A DNA stretch of 64,000 bases from NCBI GenBank assembly GCA_021464415.1, contig CM038467.1:9255411-9319410 (forward strand). Direction: 5' to 3'. Below, piece by piece: positions 34,376 through 46,600 of the stretch. Made by a program: the position numbers and the translations under genes. Source of the stretch: Lonicera japonica. Taxonomy: Eukaryota > Streptophyta > Magnoliopsida > Dipsacales > Caprifoliaceae. The notes under the pieces are model-generated. The model made no database searches. It saw nothing but the letters and a program-made list of their open reading frames with translations, and was not told where the DNA came from. The number at the start of each line of letters is the position of its first letter. Position 1 is the first letter of the stretch.

Positions 34376-34991
34376 TTGTTTATTGCAGAAATTTTGGAAG
34401 GAAAGATGAGACACTTCTTCCCTAGGGTTTAAGATATGCCAATACCACGACAGGATAACCACACGGACACGAGAGGTCGGTTCCCATAAATGTTATTCGG
34501 GGACAAAAATATCTTTTCAATTTTTTCCCCACGACTGTGGCTAACTTATGCACATTTTGATTAATTTTTTATCGCGATTTGTGATTGTCATTGATTAAAT
34601 ATTATTTTAATAACACTGGGGTTAAAAATATTAAAATGCATTTTGTTTTGATTAAAAAATATTGCGCGATAAAAAAAATTATATTTATTGTGTCAAATTT
34701 AGTAATTTAAACACATATTTTTTATAAAAAAGTTGTGTTTTATACAAATTAAGACCGGCAATATTTAACACAATTAATTCATTTAAACTTGACTCGATTA
34801 GCTCAAAATTTACTTGGTAGTTGACACGATTAAACTTAAATAAGCTATGCATAATACTTTTATTTTATATTAGTTAATTATGACAAATAAAACGATTATT
34901 TAATATAGTCGTGTTTGGATTGGTGGCAAAATTGTTATACATGCGTATTGACAATATTTGAACCTAACTTGTAAACCTGGATCGAAGAATA

Positions 34992-35684
34992 TGTTGGTGC
35001 AAAAATCTAAGGCTAATCTATTTTCGACCACACAGTTAAATGATTGAAATAATAAGAAATTGAACAGAACAAAACAATAATGTATATATGAGGTTCATCC
35101 TATACAAGGATATGAATAAACTCGTATTACAAGCAAACAATGTATCTATAGCTATTATATCTTTATAATATTACAATTTAAGGAGTTTTAAGTCATTTAG
35201 AGCCTGATTTCCCTAAGCTAGGAACTCAGTTGTGTGCTTCATAGCTCTATCCCTATATATATATATATATATCTTTTGGGTATTATATTTATGTATTAAG
35301 ACTTTTGTAATAAAAGCTAGATTAGTTTCTTGCTTGGTCATTGTGGGAAGTAAATGCCTCCCATATATGTGTGTGTGTGTGTGTGATAGAGGAGAAACGT
35401 GTGGGAAGGCTCTCAAAGTAAGTCTAGAGCCATGCTTAATCAATCTTCGAGAGCAAGAAACTATCATTCGATTAGGCCTTGCTAAAGTCCTTGAAGTCTA
35501 CACATATTCTCCACTTCCCACTATGTTTTTTCACCAACACCACATTGAAAAGCCACTCGGGGTAGTGAACTTCCTGGATGAACTTGGCTTGAAAGAGTTT
35601 TTGTATCTCTTCTTTGGCATCCAGGTTCCTCTCTATTGCAAAATTTCTTTTCTTCTGCTTTAATTGATAGTGTAAAATAGTCAT
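34992..35684 (-). mobile_element. Ty3/gypsy fragment: reverse-transcriptase start joined to the 3' part of an LTR
   Basis: On the minus strand, 35684-35472 reads KKRNFAIERNLDAKEEIQKL, then GKWRICVDFKDFSKA, the start of a Ty3/gypsy reverse transcriptase (the conserved VVLVKK...GKWR.CVDF block). It then passes directly into LTR sequence (about 35,440-34,992) that ends in GCACCAACA on that strand. Everything between RT and LTR (integrase and the LTR 5' half) is missing, so this is an internally deleted remnant. The LTR part is the inverted counterpart of the LTR at 35665-37217. Confidence 0.8.
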
Positions 35685-37217
35685 TTTACCTCGTGGACCA
35701 ATCGTAGGGGGGACACGTGGATACCGCTACCAAAGTGTATAAATAGAGTTAAAAGGTCTGAACCTCAGAACTACATGTCTAACGAAACTCGTAAGAACGT
35801 CGGAATAATGTCTACTCCATATTCGAGACCTTGGGCCTCCAAAGCTTGACTTCCGGAACTTATTCACCGAGTTGAAACTAATAACACATAATCACTCTGT
35901 CAAAGTGGCTAACGAGAGTATGGGCGACTGTCACCAACTCTGTTAGTGCCTCAGAACCCCTTTTTACTCCATTAAATGCATACCAACTACATTTAATGTA
36001 TCAGAATACATAAAAAGTAAGGTCAGAGTTGGTGATGACTAGGGATAGCTCTAGATCTGCTCTGAGAGCTTTCTCACATGTTTTTCCAATATCATATATA
36101 TATGGGAGGCATTTACTCCCCACAACAATCAAGTAAGAAAGTAATCAAGCTTTTATTGCAATAGTTTTATTACAGAGATACAATACTCAAAAGAGACATA
36201 CAGAGAGGGATAGAGCTTTGAAGTACATGATTAAGCTCCTAACTAAGGAAAATCAAGCTCTTAGTGATTTATAACTCTTTTAATTATAATATCATAAGAA
36301 TATAATAGTTAGAAAGACATTGTTTGCTTATAATATGAGTTTATTCGTTATAATACAAAGCACCCCGAGCTCCTAACTCTATTCACAAAAGGATGAACAA
36401 CCTATATCCTCATATAAGGTGATCATCCTCTATACATTCTTGCTGATCTAAAAGGCCATTAATCTTGTTTTGAAATAATAACAAGTTAATCTTGAGTTAT
36501 TTAACTTGTTTGCTTAAAATGATTATATTCCTAGCATTAAATACAATTACTATCGATCATGATGAACATCGAACTGAAACCAGCAATTCGTATCAAGATC
36601 AACACTCACCATAAGTACACAACTCACAAGCAAATTCCTCACATGACTTATATGATCAACAAATATCAACATTTAAGAGAAGATCAAGAGAACAAGTGAA
36701 TAAATGAAGAAATAAATCAAGCATTTAAAGACTCAAAAAATCCGTAAATTAAGTGAATGCTTAAAATTTGTGCAAAAGTTTGTCTTTATCATTTTATATA
36801 ACTCAATCAAATGATTTAATTATTATAAGATTGCTCAAAACTAGTTTTTACAAAATTCTCTTTGAAAAAATTCTTTATCGAAAACTAGTCATAATGAAAA
36901 AATCATAATAAATTCGTATGAATGAATTTTAACTCAAAAAATCATAATAACTCAAAATTTATTTATTTGCTTTGTTATTTTTATTGTGATTGGGATTGCT
37001 TGTTTGTTTGGCTTGATTCTTGATATAGACATTGAAACTTTTTGAAACAATTTTTAAAATTGTATTAAGCTTTAAAAACCCTATTCACCCCCTCTATGGT
37101 GTTTTTCGACCTACAATTCTTGTCTTATTCTGTTCAGTTTCTTATTATCTCAATCATTTATTTAATCATTTGATCGTGTGGTCTGAAATAGAGCAGCCCT
37201 AGATTTTTGCACCAACA
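35665..37217 (+). mobile_element. Gypsy-family LTR in opposite orientation, split by a copia-like solo LTR
   Basis: It starts TGATAGTGTAAAATAG, matching the start of the related LTR at 38760 (TGATAGCGCAAATTATT), and ends GATTTTTGCACCAACA. The 3' part (36,090-36,420 and 37,121-37,217) matches the inverse of 35,410-34,992: shared words include GGGAGGCATTTACT, AAGCTTTTATT and GGGATAGAGCT. I could not find a matching 5-bp target duplication, so the left boundary, which abuts the inverted pol fragment, may be a rearrangement joint. TATA-like CATATATATATGGGAGG at about 36,092 may be the LTR promoter. Confidence 0.7.
36441..37115 (+). mobile_element. Copia-like solo LTR nested in the gypsy LTR
   Basis: The 675-bp block begins TGCTGATC and ends TTTTTCGACCTACA and is flanked by ATTCT on both sides (36436-36440 and 37116-37120), an exact 5-bp target duplication. 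Removing it restores the gypsy LTR sequence seen in the inverted copy at 35.0 kb (ATACATT...TTGTTCTGTTC). The phrase CCTATTCACCCCCTCTA close to the 3' end is characteristic of the ends of many plant Ty1/copia LTRs. There is no internal coding region, so it is a recombined solo LTR. Confidence 0.8.
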
Positions 37218-37599
37218 AATTATATACTGTGTTTTTCATTTTCAATTTTTGTGGTGATAATTTGGTAGAAATGTAGATAAATACAATAAAAGAAATAACA
37301 TTTATTCTCTCTAAAAAAATGAAGAAAACGTGATAACTTAAAAACATCAACAGTATATTTAATGAATGTCTCTTTTATTTTATAAATTATTATATCATTT
37401 AAAGTTGGTTAAAGTAAAATACATAAGTGACTTTTTTTATTGTGCCTTCACCACGTCCCTTATTTTATAAATTATTATATTACTTAATTATAGTTAATTT
37501 AAATTAAGTTGGAGTTAACAAGTAGCACTTTTTTATTGTGCTCTCACGATGTTATATAATGTTGCCCACATCAAAAATTTATTTAATATTCTCACTTCT

Positions 37600-37715
37600 C
37601 AAATTAATGATTATGTTGTTTCTTGTATTATTTGAGTATCAATTATTTTCCAACTTATCACACAAATAAGTTCTTTTTTCTATAATTTTTCATGTTGCTA
37701 TTAAAACGAGCCTTA
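37600..37715. mobile_element. Partial copy of the dispersed MITE family
   Basis: The sequence from about 37,600 to TTCATGTTGCTATTAAAACG and AGCCTTAAA matches the right half of the copies at about 11.7, 26.1 and 63.3 kb (CCAACTTATCACACAAATAA, then a T-rich stretch, then the terminal AAACGAGCC). The left end is not recognisable. Confidence 0.45.
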
Positions 37716-38759
37716 AAAGATGCTATATTTTTGTATGATTTAACATTTTTGTGGGTGCAAAAAAAAATAATTTTGGGTTTCCCCACAAGAAAAGTTGAAA
37801 GCATAATTAATTGAATGAATAAGGCAAATTGTAAATGAGGAAAGGATTTTTATAATAAGGTATTTTCTTTAAAGAATTCAGCCGGGTGTACTAATGGAGC
37901 AGCATTGGCTTTATTGGAAACAAAGATTTCGTAGTAATTAGTTGCGAGAGGGCGACCAAAATACCAAATATTTCCACCACAAAGCTTCTCAATGGAGACG
38001 TTGCAACGCGATATATGAAGTTTTTAGTGACGAAGGGAAATGATGCTCCTCGTTTACTAAAATTGAAGAAAGGATAGTATCTTATTTTTTAGGTATTTTC
38101 TTATAAAATCTTTGTCAAGAAGATATTGACTTGATGTTGGATTCCGTGTCTCTAAAAGTAAATAACCAAATGAACAAAGACCTCATAAAAAGTGTGATAG
38201 CAAATGAAGTATGGTAAACATTAAGCAAATGGCACCCAAGAAGGCTTTAGACCCAAATGATATGACAACTTTATTTTTTCAGAGGTATTAAAACATTATG
38301 GGGCATTCACTTTGCAATTTATGTAATATTTTCTTCAACAATACCCACTATCTCGTTGCTATTAATAATACCATCATTGCCCTTATCCCTAAGTGTAAGG
38401 ACCTTTCTTTTATGGCTGAGTTTAGACCTATATAGCTTTGTAATGTCATCATAAATTTATCACAAAGATTATGGCGAACCGGTTGAAGCAAATTATCCTA
38501 AATATCATTGATGAAACTTAAAGAGCGTTTACCCTAGGGAGGTACATTATCGATAACGTTTTGATCGCTTTTGAGACTTTACATTCAATGCGTGAAAAAA
38601 GTAAAGGAAAAAAGGGTTATGTGGCTTTAAAGCTTGACGTAGGTAATACGTATAATGGGGTAGAATGGGTGCTCCTTGATAAAATTATGGAAATATTGGG
38701 TTTTCATTCTACTTGGTGCCAGTGGGTTCAAGAGTGCATCAGTTAGGTCAAATACTTTA

Positions 38760-39914
38760 TGATAGCGCAAATTATTAACTCAATTTACCCCGCTAACCCC
38801 GAGCTAACACGTGGCTGTCCACGACAGCTATCTGGCATACTTCAGCGCGAGGAGCTCGGAGGAGCCCTGTTGAGACATTATAAAAAGGATAGAGCCTATC
38901 AAGAATTGAATACCTGCCGAGAGTTGGCTACGTGTGATGAATTGTGAAGCTCGGGCCCTAGAGCTCTTTCAGTGAGCTCTGAAGCTCCATCTCGCCTAAC
39001 CACTTTGCCAAAGTGGTTAGCAGATGTATGGATGACTGCTACCTGTTTTGCAAAGTGCGCTGAACTTCTTTCACCTTCATTAAATGCACACCAACCGCAT
39101 TTAATGTACTGAAATTCATGGAGAAGTAAGGCTAGAGTTGATACTGATCGAAGTATGGCCCCAGACCAACTTTGGGAACTCTGGCCACACGTCTCCTCCA
39201 GTCATATATATACAAGAAGCATTTACTTTTTTCCAACAATCAAGCAACAACCAAGTTTTTCTAACAACCAAAAAAAAGGAAAAAGAAGAACGACCAACCA
39301 TTCCGTCGTAAGTGTGGCTTGGCCTTCCTCTTAGGCCTCGTTTGGTTCACGGAAAGGAAATTAATTCCCCTATCTTTCCCATGGAGGTGGGAAAGTAATT
39401 TTCCTGTCAAATTTCTTTTCTTGTGTTTGGTAAAACATGGAAAGTATTTAGGTAAGAGTATTATTGTTTAGAATTTGTGTAATAAATGCTTGGAAATCAC
39501 ATGGGAAAATCAATCCCATGTGTTTTGGGAGGAATGGTTTTACCCCCTACTTTCTCCTCTCTCGGGAAAGTGTTTCCGGAATTTGTGCTTACCAAACAAA
39601 TGAAATGAACGACTTTCCTTTCCCGAGTACTAAATTTCGTGAACCAAACGAGGCCTTATTGTAATATTGTGAGAATAGATAAGTTAGAGAGACTTTTGTG
39701 AGTTTGTAACATTTGTTTGTTTACCATAAATACAAGGCAAACCGAGCTTCTAGCATTATTCCACTGGAGAGGATTAACCCGTATCTTCATACGAGGCTAA
39801 CCTCCTCTATAAATATTTGACTTCCTTAAATTCAGCACATTTACCATTATAATTATTTGATATAATCGTTTGACTGCGTAGTCTAAAATACCATTCTAGT
39901 TTTTAGCACCACCA
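38760..39914 (+). mobile_element. Solo LTR inserted into the LINE
   Basis: The 1,155-bp block (including a nested MITE) begins TGATAGCG and ends TTTTAGCACCACCA. Flanks are CTTTA (38755-38759) and CTCTA (39915-39919), a 5-bp duplication with one mismatch. Excising the LTR and one copy rejoins the LINE frame exactly (..KYF / INGCLS..). It is related to the LTR at 35665-37217, sharing the start, the CATTAAATGCA..CCAAC..CATTTAATGTA block and the GCACCA end. TATA-like CATATATATACAAG at about 39,203. Confidence 0.85.
39334..39655. mobile_element. Tourist-type (PIF/Harbinger) MITE inside the solo LTR
   Basis: Inverted ends GGCCTCGTTTGGTTCACG and CGTGAACCAAACGAGGCC are perfect for 18 bp and flanked by TTA on both sides (39331-39333, 39656-39658), the classical 3-bp Tourist duplication. 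322 bp, no coding. The perfect TIRs suggest it is the youngest layer of this nest. Confidence 0.93.
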
Positions 39915-42130
39915 CTCTATTAATGGCTGTCTGTCTAAATTTTTCTTTGCTCAACGGTCATTACGGCAATATGACCCTCTTTCACCATATTTGTTTTTAT
40001 TATGCATTGAGGGGTTGAATGTTTTAATCAAAAGGGAGGTTAATAACGGTTCTCTTATAGGTGTGGTCGTGTCTAGAAAGACCCCGGTAATTTCTCATTT
40101 ATTATTCGCTAACGTTTCAATGCTCTTCCTAAAACGTGGTATGTAGGAAGTTCGGGTTCTTCAATCTCTTCTTAATGCTTATGAGCATACCCAAGGTTAA
40201 AAGATATAATTTAAAAAACTGGGACTTTTTTTTAGTCCCGCTATGGACTTTTTTGTTGTGACAGCAGTGGTTAATCAATTAGGTGTGCAAGCAATTACAG
40301 ATAATGAGAAGTACTTAGGTTTGCTAACTTTCGTGGGGAAAAATAAAAGATCGTCATTTAAAGAAATTAAAGACCGTATCTGATCAAAGCTTCGAGGGTG
40401 GAAATGAGAGCTTTTTTTTAAATGAGCAAACGAAATTCTTATCAAAGCAATTGTCCAAGCACTCTTTTCGTATTTTATGAGTGCTTTTAAGCTTTTGTTT
40501 TCTTTAATTGATGAGGTAAATTTAGTGTCGGCGAATGTTAGAAAACGATAATAATATGCATTGGGTGAGTTAGAGTAAGTTATGACAAAATAAATCAGCT
40601 TGGGGTTTAGGTTTTTATGCTCTAAATGATTTCAACCATGAATTGCTTGCTACACAAGTTTGGCACATTCTCTCTCAACCCGATTCTTTGCTTACAAGGG
40701 TACTTAAGGGAACGCATTTTCCTAATGGTGGCATTCTCTTAACAACAGTGGGATCGAAACCATCTTTTATGTGGCGTAGTATGTTTTGTTGTACAGGTTT
40801 ATTATTAAAGGGCATTCGGTGGTGTGTAGGGGATAGTTCAAGTGTGTGCATCTACTTGGATTCATGGATCCAATGCCCAAATTCTTTTAAGCCATGTTCT
40901 CCAATTTCTTTGCCGTGCAAGTCTTTGGTTAGCTATTTCATGTTCATTTCTGACGATTGGAATTCGGAAAAGATGAAATAACATTTTTTGCCATTTGATG
41001 CAGATCTTATCCTCTCTATCCCTTTGGGTAAGTTTGGGCAATAGGACTAAGTTCAGTGGCATTATTGTCGAGTTGGTAATTATAAAGTTAAGAGTGGTTA
41101 CTGGCTGTCTTGTAGAGAGAATAATGTTATGTCAGCTTCGGATCCTAAGATGGGGAAAAATTGGAGGAAATTGTTGCCATTGAAATTATTGAGGAAAATT
41201 CTTATTTTTTTTATGGCAGGCTTGTGAAAATTCGTTACCGACTATGGAAAATTTGTTCTGAAGGGGTGTCTGTCCTTATATGTATTGCTCTCACTGTTGT
41301 GATGATATTGAGACGGTTTCTCATTCGCTTTGGTGGTTTCAGTCAATTGTTGAGGTTTGGGATTAACACCCGTTTGCTTCGGTTTGGCAAAAAACATATA
41401 AACTTAATGTTTTTGATGGAGTCGAACTAATGTTCAAGTATGATGGTCTGTCCTACATTAGATTATTTTGTTTATTTTTGCGGATCATTTGGTACGCCCG
41501 AAACAATGTGGTTTTTCATCAGCCCATGAAGCAAGTGGTTTTTCTTATGAATGAGGTAAAATGTTAGTTAAAAGCGTATGATGCAGTGCACTTTCCATCC
41601 CAATTGATTATTTTAGCGGGGCCTTCTAATTAGTACAAGCCATTTGTTTGATGCCTAAAATTGAACACAAATGCATATTTGAAACCAGATGTGGTCGGGC
41701 GAGTCTTGGCTACATATGGCGTAATCACCAGGGTTCTATTTTACTTGCTGGTCAATGATTTTAAAGAGTCGAGTCTAGATGTTCGGAGTGCCAAAGCTTA
41801 GGCTATTTTAATGGATTTGCCAGTTGTTCTCAAGAACTTTCATCCCGTGTTGGTAAAAAATGATGCTCTATTGGTGATCATTCATTTATAATCCGGGAAC
41901 AAGCTGCGTAGTGACATTAGTATAATTTTTGATGAAATTTTCTCGCTTTTTCAAGCTAGGTTGACAAGATACTTTTTAGTATGTTAACATGTCTACAAAT
42001 GAAGTTACTCATAATTTGGCTTATTCTGCATTATCTTGTAATCATTCGGAGATCTCGGACTCCGTGTTTTTAGGATGGCCTTATGATTTAGTCTTCAATG
42101 AAAATGTTTAGAGCTTTGGCTCCTTTTCCC

Positions 42131-43616
42131 AAGTAAATATAAACCGAAAGTGATAAAAAGCGGTAATATCACCAAATTTCAGTGAATTTCATATTTTGTC
42201 CATGTATTTATTAATTTTTTAATCTAAAAATGTTATTAACCATACTCAAACTCATGAGATTTAAGTTAAAATAATTTATTATTTCGTTAATAATTCTTTT
42301 TTATTTATTTAAAAATGTTAAGAATATTTTTACATTTTCTTTTAAATTTATGATTGGGTGTGTTCTTTTGGCGTGCTTTTAAAATAGGATTTGGTAAATT
42401 GCGTGATTTATGTAATTTAAGAGTGTTCTTTTGCGATAGTTCTCGATATTTTAAAATTTTCTCAAATTTTGAAATCTTGTAAATTACATAATTTCAAAAT
42501 CCGCTCGAAATGTTGAAATTTTGAAATCCCGTGTTGAATTACAGAGTTTGAATGTGATCCATCTCTTTTTAATCATATCTCTCCTTCATTATTTGTTACT
42601 AAGACTTTTTCTTTCCGACTAAAATACATAAATGGATTAGAATCCCACTTAAACTCAACTTATACTAATGCATATTGAAAATTTATATATTTTTTTAAAC
42701 GAACACTTAAATTGAAAATGATGAGATTTTAAAATCACATATTTCTAAATCATATGATTTATCAAATCACGTGATTTTAAATTTTTGTAAAAATAACATT
42801 ACCTTAGACAAAATTGGACGGCTGCTATTTGGACATCGTTTTTTACTTGGTAATCATCAATTTTTCATTTGCGTGATTATAAGCGAGTAAGTGCATGTTA
42901 ATTGTTTTATGAGGGCTGACTATAAATTTGAAAATAGCTTATTTGGTCCATAAGCACCAAGTATATAGATTTATACTCGCTTGTTATTAAATAAATAATA
43001 TGCAGTTATTCATTTATCATCAGGTGAATACAAAATAAAATATTATCAAATATTTTTTTAAATGCAAATAGGGGTCCAAAAATAAGACACACGTGTGATT
43101 ATTTATAAAAGAAAATACGGAGTAGTGAAAAAACTCGTTGAAAAAGCAACCCAGCTCCGAACGCTCTGATCAAACCAAACCCAACCTTCTTCTGGTTGCT
43201 CAAAACGCGGAAGAGCCGGAGAAACAGAAACACTTTTAGGTTCTCTCAGTTAACAAGAAGAATGCAACACTTTCTATAGTAATTTTATTATCTAGGGTTC
43301 CGTTACCCTAGGTTAGTTTTTTCACACCAAATCCCAAGCTCCGCTTTCCTGTAATTTTGCTTTTGAATTCGACACTGCAAAATATTATATACTTTTTCAT
43401 CCCCTTTTGTGATTTGTAAATTAGTTGTGCCTATTTCCAGATCAATTCATTGTTTATATCAACATCTAGTAGTCTCAAGAAACCCCATTATCAACTGATT
43501 TATCGTTGAAATAAACTGTTTCTTATTTAAATGTATGTGTATCGTAGTGATTACTTGTATTAGTATTATTATTTAATTTGAAGGGGGAAATCCGACGATG
43601 TGATCATCAATTTATA
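42131..43616 (+). promoter_or_regulatory. AT-rich spacer and 5' leader of the SCAPER gene
   Basis: 42,131-43,100 contains no gene or recognised element. From about 43,140 the composition becomes leader-like. CTAGGGTTCCGTTACCCTAG (about 43,293-43,312) can form a 7-bp hairpin. A leader intron is likely between about 43,320 and 43,590 but I cannot fix its ends. Confidence 0.35.
43598..43603 (+). promoter_or_regulatory. AUG-stop minimal upstream ORF (AUGUGA)
   Basis: An ATG followed immediately by TGA lies 13 nt before the presumed SCAPER start codon (43617), provided the leader is continuous here. Start-stop uORFs are known in plants to stall ribosomes and affect mRNA stability (boron-responsive AUGUAA in NIP5;1). 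This one uses UGA, so regulation is only an inference. Confidence 0.5.
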
Positions 43617-46600
43617 ATGGAAAGCAGCGGAGAAGCAGGGGATGATCAGGGCTCCGGATGGCTGCAAGTGAAAAAGGTAATTTTTTGTTTTTTTTTGCTA
43701 TTTGTTATTTCAATCACATAGATACATGTATTTATGAAAGGTAGTATATATACACACGTGGAACGTAATATTAGTTTTGAGTCCTACATATACCTTAGAA
43801 TTTGGTGTTATGAAACCTAGCAATTCAATGAAGGTTATGCGAGACTGGATAGGAGTATGAATGCATCGAATTCAATACTCCAACTCAACAAAGCCTTGCC
43901 CCATTTTGAGTGAATTCAATTACTGAAATTGCTTTATATATATGCATGTTAATTGTTCTCTGTCTCTATCTTTTGAATGTTGTCCGGACCCTTATCTGAT
44001 GTTCATCAAACCATTTGTCTCATGCTCACTTATTACGAAATAAAACACTCTTGACTTATGCGGCAAATTGGGCAAAAGATTTGGAGTTATTCTCTTTGTT
44101 TCAAATTTCCTGTGTTATGCTATGCATGTTTGAATCCTTTTTAGTTTTTATGATGTTAGATTATTTTCATATGAATGATGTGAAAGAGCACATTATGTTA
44201 GAGCTTAGTAACGTTTATGAACTTAAAGAATTGTTATAGTCGCACGTTTTTGAGTCTTGTAATTTTTTTATTTTCAGAAACATAGAAGTAGTTCAAAGTC
44301 TCTACGCAGTCGGGTTGGGGAGGGCTTGGCAAAGCAGGTTCCTCGGCATTCCTTGAATGGAAATAGTGGAAATTCAAATGGTAAGGGTGTTGGCCAGCCT
44401 TTAAAAGCAAGGAACAATTTTGTTGTACATGACCCTAGTAGTGGAGCAAGTCCTTCGTCTGTTTCCAATGAAGCTGAGGCAGGCGTGCATTACCTTGACA
44501 AATGCGTGGTTACACAGGATAATGAATGTTCCGTTGCTTCAGATTCAGGAGCTTTAAATGTTACGGACTCTGATTGTAAAACTGGAGATAATCAAGAGTT
44601 TCCTCAAAACAATAATCCAAAAGTTCTTCCAAAAATCAAGTGGGGTGATTTGGATGACGGGGCTTTGATTAGATTTGGTGGTATTGCAAATGATAATTTG
44701 GTATGCAGGAAGGATGAGAGTGCTGATGGTTCAGTTTCATGCATGTCTTCTTGTACGGACCCTGAAGAGAACAAATTAGTAGTAACATCTACAGATGCAA
44801 ATGATACTACCCAGGAGGCACTTTTATCGTCTCTGGAAAATGAATCTTTTGAAGTGGACTATAAAGAGGTGAATCTGGCATCTTTAGAAGATATGAAGCC
44901 CCAAATTTTAGAAGAAAAAATGGTTAGTCCAAGTAGTGATATTTCGTGTTGTGGGGAAGAACACCTTGAACATAGCAAGATAACAAATAACTACCCAGTA
45001 GATTCCAGTAGTCTTTCCGACGACCATGTTCTTTGTGCAGTGACTGGAGAGGCTGGGTCGATGCTAGAACTTTCAACACCCGTCGTTTTATGTGAAGCAG
45101 GCGACTCAGAAATTTCCCAATTACCAATTGTAGAGGAGGCTTTGACGACAGTTGCAGTTTCTCAGGATTCTGAGACAGTAGAACATGAAAAGAATAGACT
45201 GGAAAGTCCCACAGAACCTACTAAGATAGCCTCCCCTAAAGGCTGTGGGGGTCAATCAGCTGATTCAATCATCGACACGTTGTCGAAAGACCATATTATA
45301 AGTGCTTCTGATGCAGATGATCCTGGTGAGAGTAAAGAAAGGTTTAGGCAGCGGCTATGGTGCTTCCTCTTTGAGAATCTTAATAGGGCTGTTGATGAAC
45401 TTTATCTTCTATGTGAACTAGAATGTGATTTGGATCAGATGAACGAGGCAAGTCTTGTCCTTGAAGAAGCCGCTTCTGATTTTAAGGAGTTAAGTTCTAG
45501 AGTGGAGGAATTTGAGAAAGTCAAAAAGTCCTCTTCTCAGTTGGCTGATGGGACACCAATCACAATGAAGTCGGATCACCGAAGGCCACATGCACTCTCG
45601 TGGGAGGTCAGCATGCTTGCTTCTTTTCTTTACCAAAGTAACATGATTTAAAATCATTCACATTGGTTGAAAAAAGCACTTAACCACTTAATTACAGAAA
45701 TCGAATTTGACATGCTATATCACAGTTGCTCCAAGAAGCCACACTGGAGATTTTCCTAGGGCTTCTATGTGGTACGACTTTTATGGAAAGCCTTTTTTTT
45801 GACCCATGAAAACCTGCATGTTAAGAAATGGATCTCCATGCCTATAATAGGTCAACATCTTATTGTTTGACAATCAGCCTAATTTAACTTCTGATGTGAT
45901 TTGGTCTGTGTCGTTTCAAAGCTTATCCTGTAGTTACTTTACTTTGATGTATGAAAATCAATTTGTGCTGACTGCTGATGTTTTCTGTACTTGAGTAAAT
46001 AGTATTTTTAAGTTGAATGTTCAAAATTCTTATATATCATATATAGTACATATCCCATATCCAACCTGTTGCTTCTAAAGACTGCCCTCTCTCGGCTGGA
46101 TGTTGGTCCAGCCTACTACGAGGATCCCGTATCCAGCAACCCAACCTATACAAAGGGCATCAAAGCCCCTTTACTAGGTTGGAGCTATGAAGCTTACCTT
46201 ATTTTTATTAAAAAGGGAAAGGGCTTTTTCAGCTGGTGTGCAGATTAGTTTGACACACCCAGGCACTGTGATAAAGTCCTGCCACCACCGCAACACTAGG
46301 GCCATTATAATACACATGTAATTTTGCCTGTGCATCTTGTGCTGGGACAACTGATAAGACTGTTGTGCATTAATTGCATTGCTGCTCTCCCCTAATTTGA
46401 CTTAAAACAAGAAACTGGACTATGTTCTTTGAATACTTGTGAGCATCAACCCAATTTATACATTGTAATGTTGGTTACTAATTAATGTAGACCATTTTCC
46501 ATATGCTAGCTATTCTGTGGAATAAATCTGTTTGAACTTGTGTATCAACAGTGTTTAATCTTTAACTTTGTTCCCCGCCCTCCCACCCTTCCTTAAGTTA

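Larger units (their letters stand above)
37865..42130 (+). mobile_element. L1-type LINE remnant, interrupted by a solo LTR
   Basis: Reading across + frames: EQHWLYWKQRFRSN, REGDQNTKYFHHKASQWRR (pre-RT region), PKCKDPSSMAEFRPI, IITKIMANRLKQII-type RT block, GRYIIDNVLIAFETLH, VALKLDV (diverged catalytic neighbourhood). After the LTR insertion come NGCLSKFFFAQRSLRQYDPL, YLFLLCIEGLNVLI, then GGILLTTVGSKPSFMWRS, WCVGDSSSVCIYLDSW, and a decayed RNase H-like end to about 42,110. Many stops and frameshifts; the endonuclease domain is absent (5' truncated). In total about 3.1 kb of LINE if the inserted LTR is removed. Confidence 0.88.

Noticed and set aside
44015..44239. 74-codon frame in SCAPER intron 1
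   Set aside because: Intronic, no similarity seen, ends before the acceptor of exon 2.
46080..46340. GC-richer block in SCAPER intron 2 as a possible SINE or captured fragment
   Set aside because: No A/B boxes, tail or duplication recognised; left as unclassified intron sequence.
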